Part shown: piece by piece, positions 61,301-64,000 of the stretch
How the letters are laid out: each line of letters begins with the position of its first letter
Numbering within the stretch: position 1 is the first letter of the stretch
Origin: Casuarius casuarius
Lineage: Eukaryota > Chordata > Aves > Casuariiformes > Casuariidae
DNA length: 64,000 nucleotides
Assembly: GCA_003342895.1 (NCBI GenBank)
Contig: PTFA01000339.1
Location: 778,657 to 842,656, forward strand
Reading direction: 5' to 3'
The notes under the pieces: model-generated
The model's database searches: none
The model's input: the letters and a program-made list of their open reading frames with translations, nothing else
What the model was told of the DNA's origin: nothing
Made by a program: the position numbers and the translations under genes

Positions 61301-64000
61301 TTTTGTGTCAAGGATATAATCAGCACTGGCTAGGTCTCCGGCAATTCCCCGGCCAAGCAATTTTTCCCTCTCATCCACAACTGCATCTAAACAATTGTGC
61401 AAATCAAACATCCCCTCCAGTGACAGCTGTAAAGTGTGAGTTATGTGTCCTTAGCATGGCTTCGCTGGTGCTCACAGTATCATCCCAGATGCTGAAATAT
61501 CACTTGATGCTATAGCTTCTTCATTGCCAGCATTCACGCTGTGATGTAGGGCTAAAAGAGGTGACACTGTAGCTGGAGACTGACCTGTCTACACCTACCT
61601 AGAGAGCCTTAATGACCTGTAGTACTTTTGGAAAACTTTCTTTTAGGGTCTCTTTTCTGTAATGGCAAATCACATTCTGCCCAGGACTGAGATGTACTCA
61701 TGGGCATATGTATGTGCTTCAGATGCTAGTTTTCACCCTATCTCAGTCTTGCTCAGATTTCCAACCTAACTTTAGACATCTGAAAGCTTGAGCTGTAAAT
61801 TTGAGCCAGTCACTGGGTTGTAAGTCCAGAGAAAGAAACAGGCACCTCTCAAGGGAGACAATATATATTAACTAAATTCAGGGCAAAATAACCCCAGCCC
61901 TTGTGGATTACTGCCAGCTCTTTCCAAGATTATGTTAGTTGTAAATTACATAACTGTGCCTGGGAGAATAGCCTCTGCAACCCGGGATATGTTTGCTAAC
62001 ACCCTTCTTTTGCAAACTTCTCAAAGGTTTGTGAAAAGTTTCTGCCAGGACTTGTTTTGAAATGTAAAACATACGATATATTTTGCAGGATTTTCTGGAC
62101 CTAGCACCATTCTCTTACTTGCATACACCCATGTTGTCTCAGGGCTTTGATTAGAAACCTGAGCTGACAGTACTGGATGGTGTCATCTTTGTCACCTCCT
62201 AGCTAAACTACCCATTCCTATCAGCATCCCATGTTATCCAATACATTTGATAGAGTAAAGCCCTTAGGTGAGGAATTTTGGCAGCCAAACTGGGTAGAAA
62301 CTCTCCAGTAAAGTATATATTTCCAAAACTTTTGTATTCCTTTTTGTCTGTAGGTAGAGGCATGTCAATAATTCTCTGAACCTACTGGTACTCTTCATTC
62401 ACATGCCTGTTTTTCCTAGCTAGGTGCATATTTTTTCCCTGAACTTACATTTCTCTCTGTTGATTTTTAATCCAGTGCCACGAATGCTTTCTAAAGCACT
62501 TTGGAGATTCTTCTACTTTTTGTATCTGTGAATAGCATATCAGGTCTACAGATGCTGATGCCTTGGGACTATCAGTTATTGATGGTACTGTCAATATCTG
62601 TTAGTGAAACATTTTGGATGCAGAAAATAAGTCCCAAGATGACCTGGGAAAAGTCCCTTGCAAGTGGTATGTTAAAACTGCTCCGAGGCTAGCCTTGTTT
62701 TAGAGACCTTGCAGAACTGAGATGTACTACCTAAAAGGATGCTTTTAACTGAAGGCACAACAGAGCACTTAGATTTTGACATCTTTTTTTAAAAATGCTG
62801 CTGACTGTTTTCACAGATCACTATGAGCAGCTGGGAATTGATCTTAGATATTAGATCACAGTCCCAGCACAGCATGTGTCTAGCTAGAAGACATTTGCTT
62901 TAGTGCCAGGTGCAATATCATCTGTAGAGGCATGTGTGTTCTCACATTTCAGCTGTTTTGCACCTCAATAGACCCTTGCTTAGGTAGAAACATTGCAGAT
63001 GCCTGCGCAAAACTCAACTTAACAGGTTTGCTGCATTTCCCTCCCCCTCCAACACCTCCACACCTCCAACTATACACACTGCTTCAGGTGTTTGTCCTTG
63101 GGAGTTTTGCAGGTCTCTGATCCTGAAAAGTTTAGTGACATGATTTTGTGTATGGGCAGGATGCAGAACCTGATCAAGACAACACTGTATGCTACTGAAA
63201 TGTCCCCTAGAGGAGGTCTTCTAGGATTCAGCTCTTACCTGTTAAAATAATTATTCTTCTGAGTCATCTGTTGGCTCTTGGAAGGGCTCTGCTGTGGCAC
63301 TCAGCTGGCCTGATCTTCTTGTAGAGATACAAACCCATGTAGTTGCCTTCATATTACCTTCTTCTTGACTGCCACCTGACCTGATTTGCTGGCTTTCCTC
63401 CAATGTTTCCAGCCTAACTTTGCTTTTTCTTTAGTTTCTGTCCGCCCCCACCCCCCCACATCCCCTATTCAACGCAGATTCTTTATCCTTCCTTCTTTGT
63501 GCTGCTCTGGCCAAAACCCACCTGCCTCTTCCATTTCTCCATCCGCTCTTGCTTTTAGTAGGAAAGTTATTCATGGCATTGCAGTGCCCCAGGCAAACTC
63601 CAGTTCAAAAATACCTTGAAAGCATGTAAGCATGGCTGGGGTTAGCAGGGTAAGCAGGGCCAAATCCAGCCATACCTTGCAAGAAGGCTGCTCAACCATG
63701 CAGTTAAAGAGATACTATATGAGTTTAGGTAGAGCAGTTGTTGGTGCCCTAGTCCCTGTGTGGCTACAGCCACGGTTTGTGCTTTCCTGCAGGGCACTGC
63801 TCTCCAGTTAGTGGGACCTGTGCATGTCTTGAGAAGAGCTGGTAGCAGGATGTAAGTTCAAGTACTTGTACAGTCATTCCAATTCCCATTAGAAAGTCAC
63901 CTGGCCTTTGAGAGCTGGAAGGTGCAAAAAGGTACAGATCCCTTTTGTGTACCTCAGTTACAGTTCAAAATCAGGGCCTGTTTTGATTTCCCTCCCTCTT
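58321..64000. other. downstream intergenic, no gene recognised
   Basis: Short overlapping frames only. The longest + strand frame near the 3' end, 58529-58870 (113 codons), matches no family I know. No GOSR2 or other SNARE exon was recognised. A possible old CR1-like piece lies at 62340-62690, and a C-rich tract lies near 63445-63460. AATAAA motifs near 61266 and 61280 have no attached gene. Confidence 0.5.
62340..62690 (-). mobile_element. possible ancient CR1-like fragment
   Basis: The + strand order of blocks (CTAGGTGCATATTTTTTCCC, TTACATTTCTCTCTGTTGAT, CTAAAGCACTTTGGAG, then a TATTGATGGTACTGTCAATA block) resembles the antisense of old sauropsid CR1-family sequence. Similarity is weak and no reading frame survives, so this is tentative. 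Confidence 0.35.

Noticed and set aside
58321..64000. Search for GOSR2 exons downstream
   Set aside because: No SNARE-like coiled-coil or C-terminal membrane segment could be read in any frame.
1..64000. CRISPR arrays, prophage, operons, bacterial-type systems
   Set aside because: The window is vertebrate nuclear DNA with spliced exons and LINE fragments; no regularly spaced repeats or bacterial genes are present.

Overview
This window is vertebrate nuclear DNA, most likely from a bird. Three observations support this: the dispersed repeats I can recognise are almost all CR1-type LINE fragments (recent avian-like tails plus much older, decayed sauropsid-type copies); no mammalian SINEs are seen; and the one clear gene has vertebrate exon-intron structure with a compact CpG-island promoter. 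The sequence is a draft assembly with one 175-base run of N and two isolated Ns (802 and 49014).

One gene is certain: WNT9B on the + strand. Its promoter and CpG island lie at about 32.76-33.17 kb. The initiator ATG is at 33166-33168, and the G of the codon is the first base of the N gap, so the signal-peptide exon is lost. Exon 2 is 44083-44339, exon 3 is 50111-50376 and exon 4 is 51267-51743, ending in a TAG stop. Splice sites and phases agree throughout (phase 2, phase 1, phase 0). The visible exons encode about 332 residues. With a lost first exon of about 25 codons this gives the usual WNT9B length of about 357. All hallmarks of a working Wnt ligand are present: 24 cysteines, the acylation-site hairpin and the conserved N-glycosylation sequon. 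The 3'UTR may run to a strong AATAAA at 58300.

Layout: 1-32.7 kb is the 5' intergenic side. It has no recognisable coding exon, several CR1 fragments, a G-rich minisatellite, and a few stretches with transcription-factor motif clusters that could be distal enhancers. 33.2-51.7 kb is the WNT9B transcription unit, with introns of about 10.8, 5.8 and 0.9 kb. 51.7-58.3 kb is the probable 3'UTR or downstream flank, and 58.3-64 kb is downstream intergenic sequence. In mammals WNT9B lies beside WNT3 and GOSR2. I looked for exons of both and found none, so they are presumably outside the window.

I found no CRISPR array, tRNA, rRNA, intact mobile element or unknown gene system. The most useful second looks are the missing exon 1, the long 3'UTR with let-7 and miR-130-type sites, the candidate TCF/LEF and homeodomain motif clusters, a hairpin-forming inverted repeat near 2.3 kb, and a LINE zinc-knuckle fossil near 25.6 kb.
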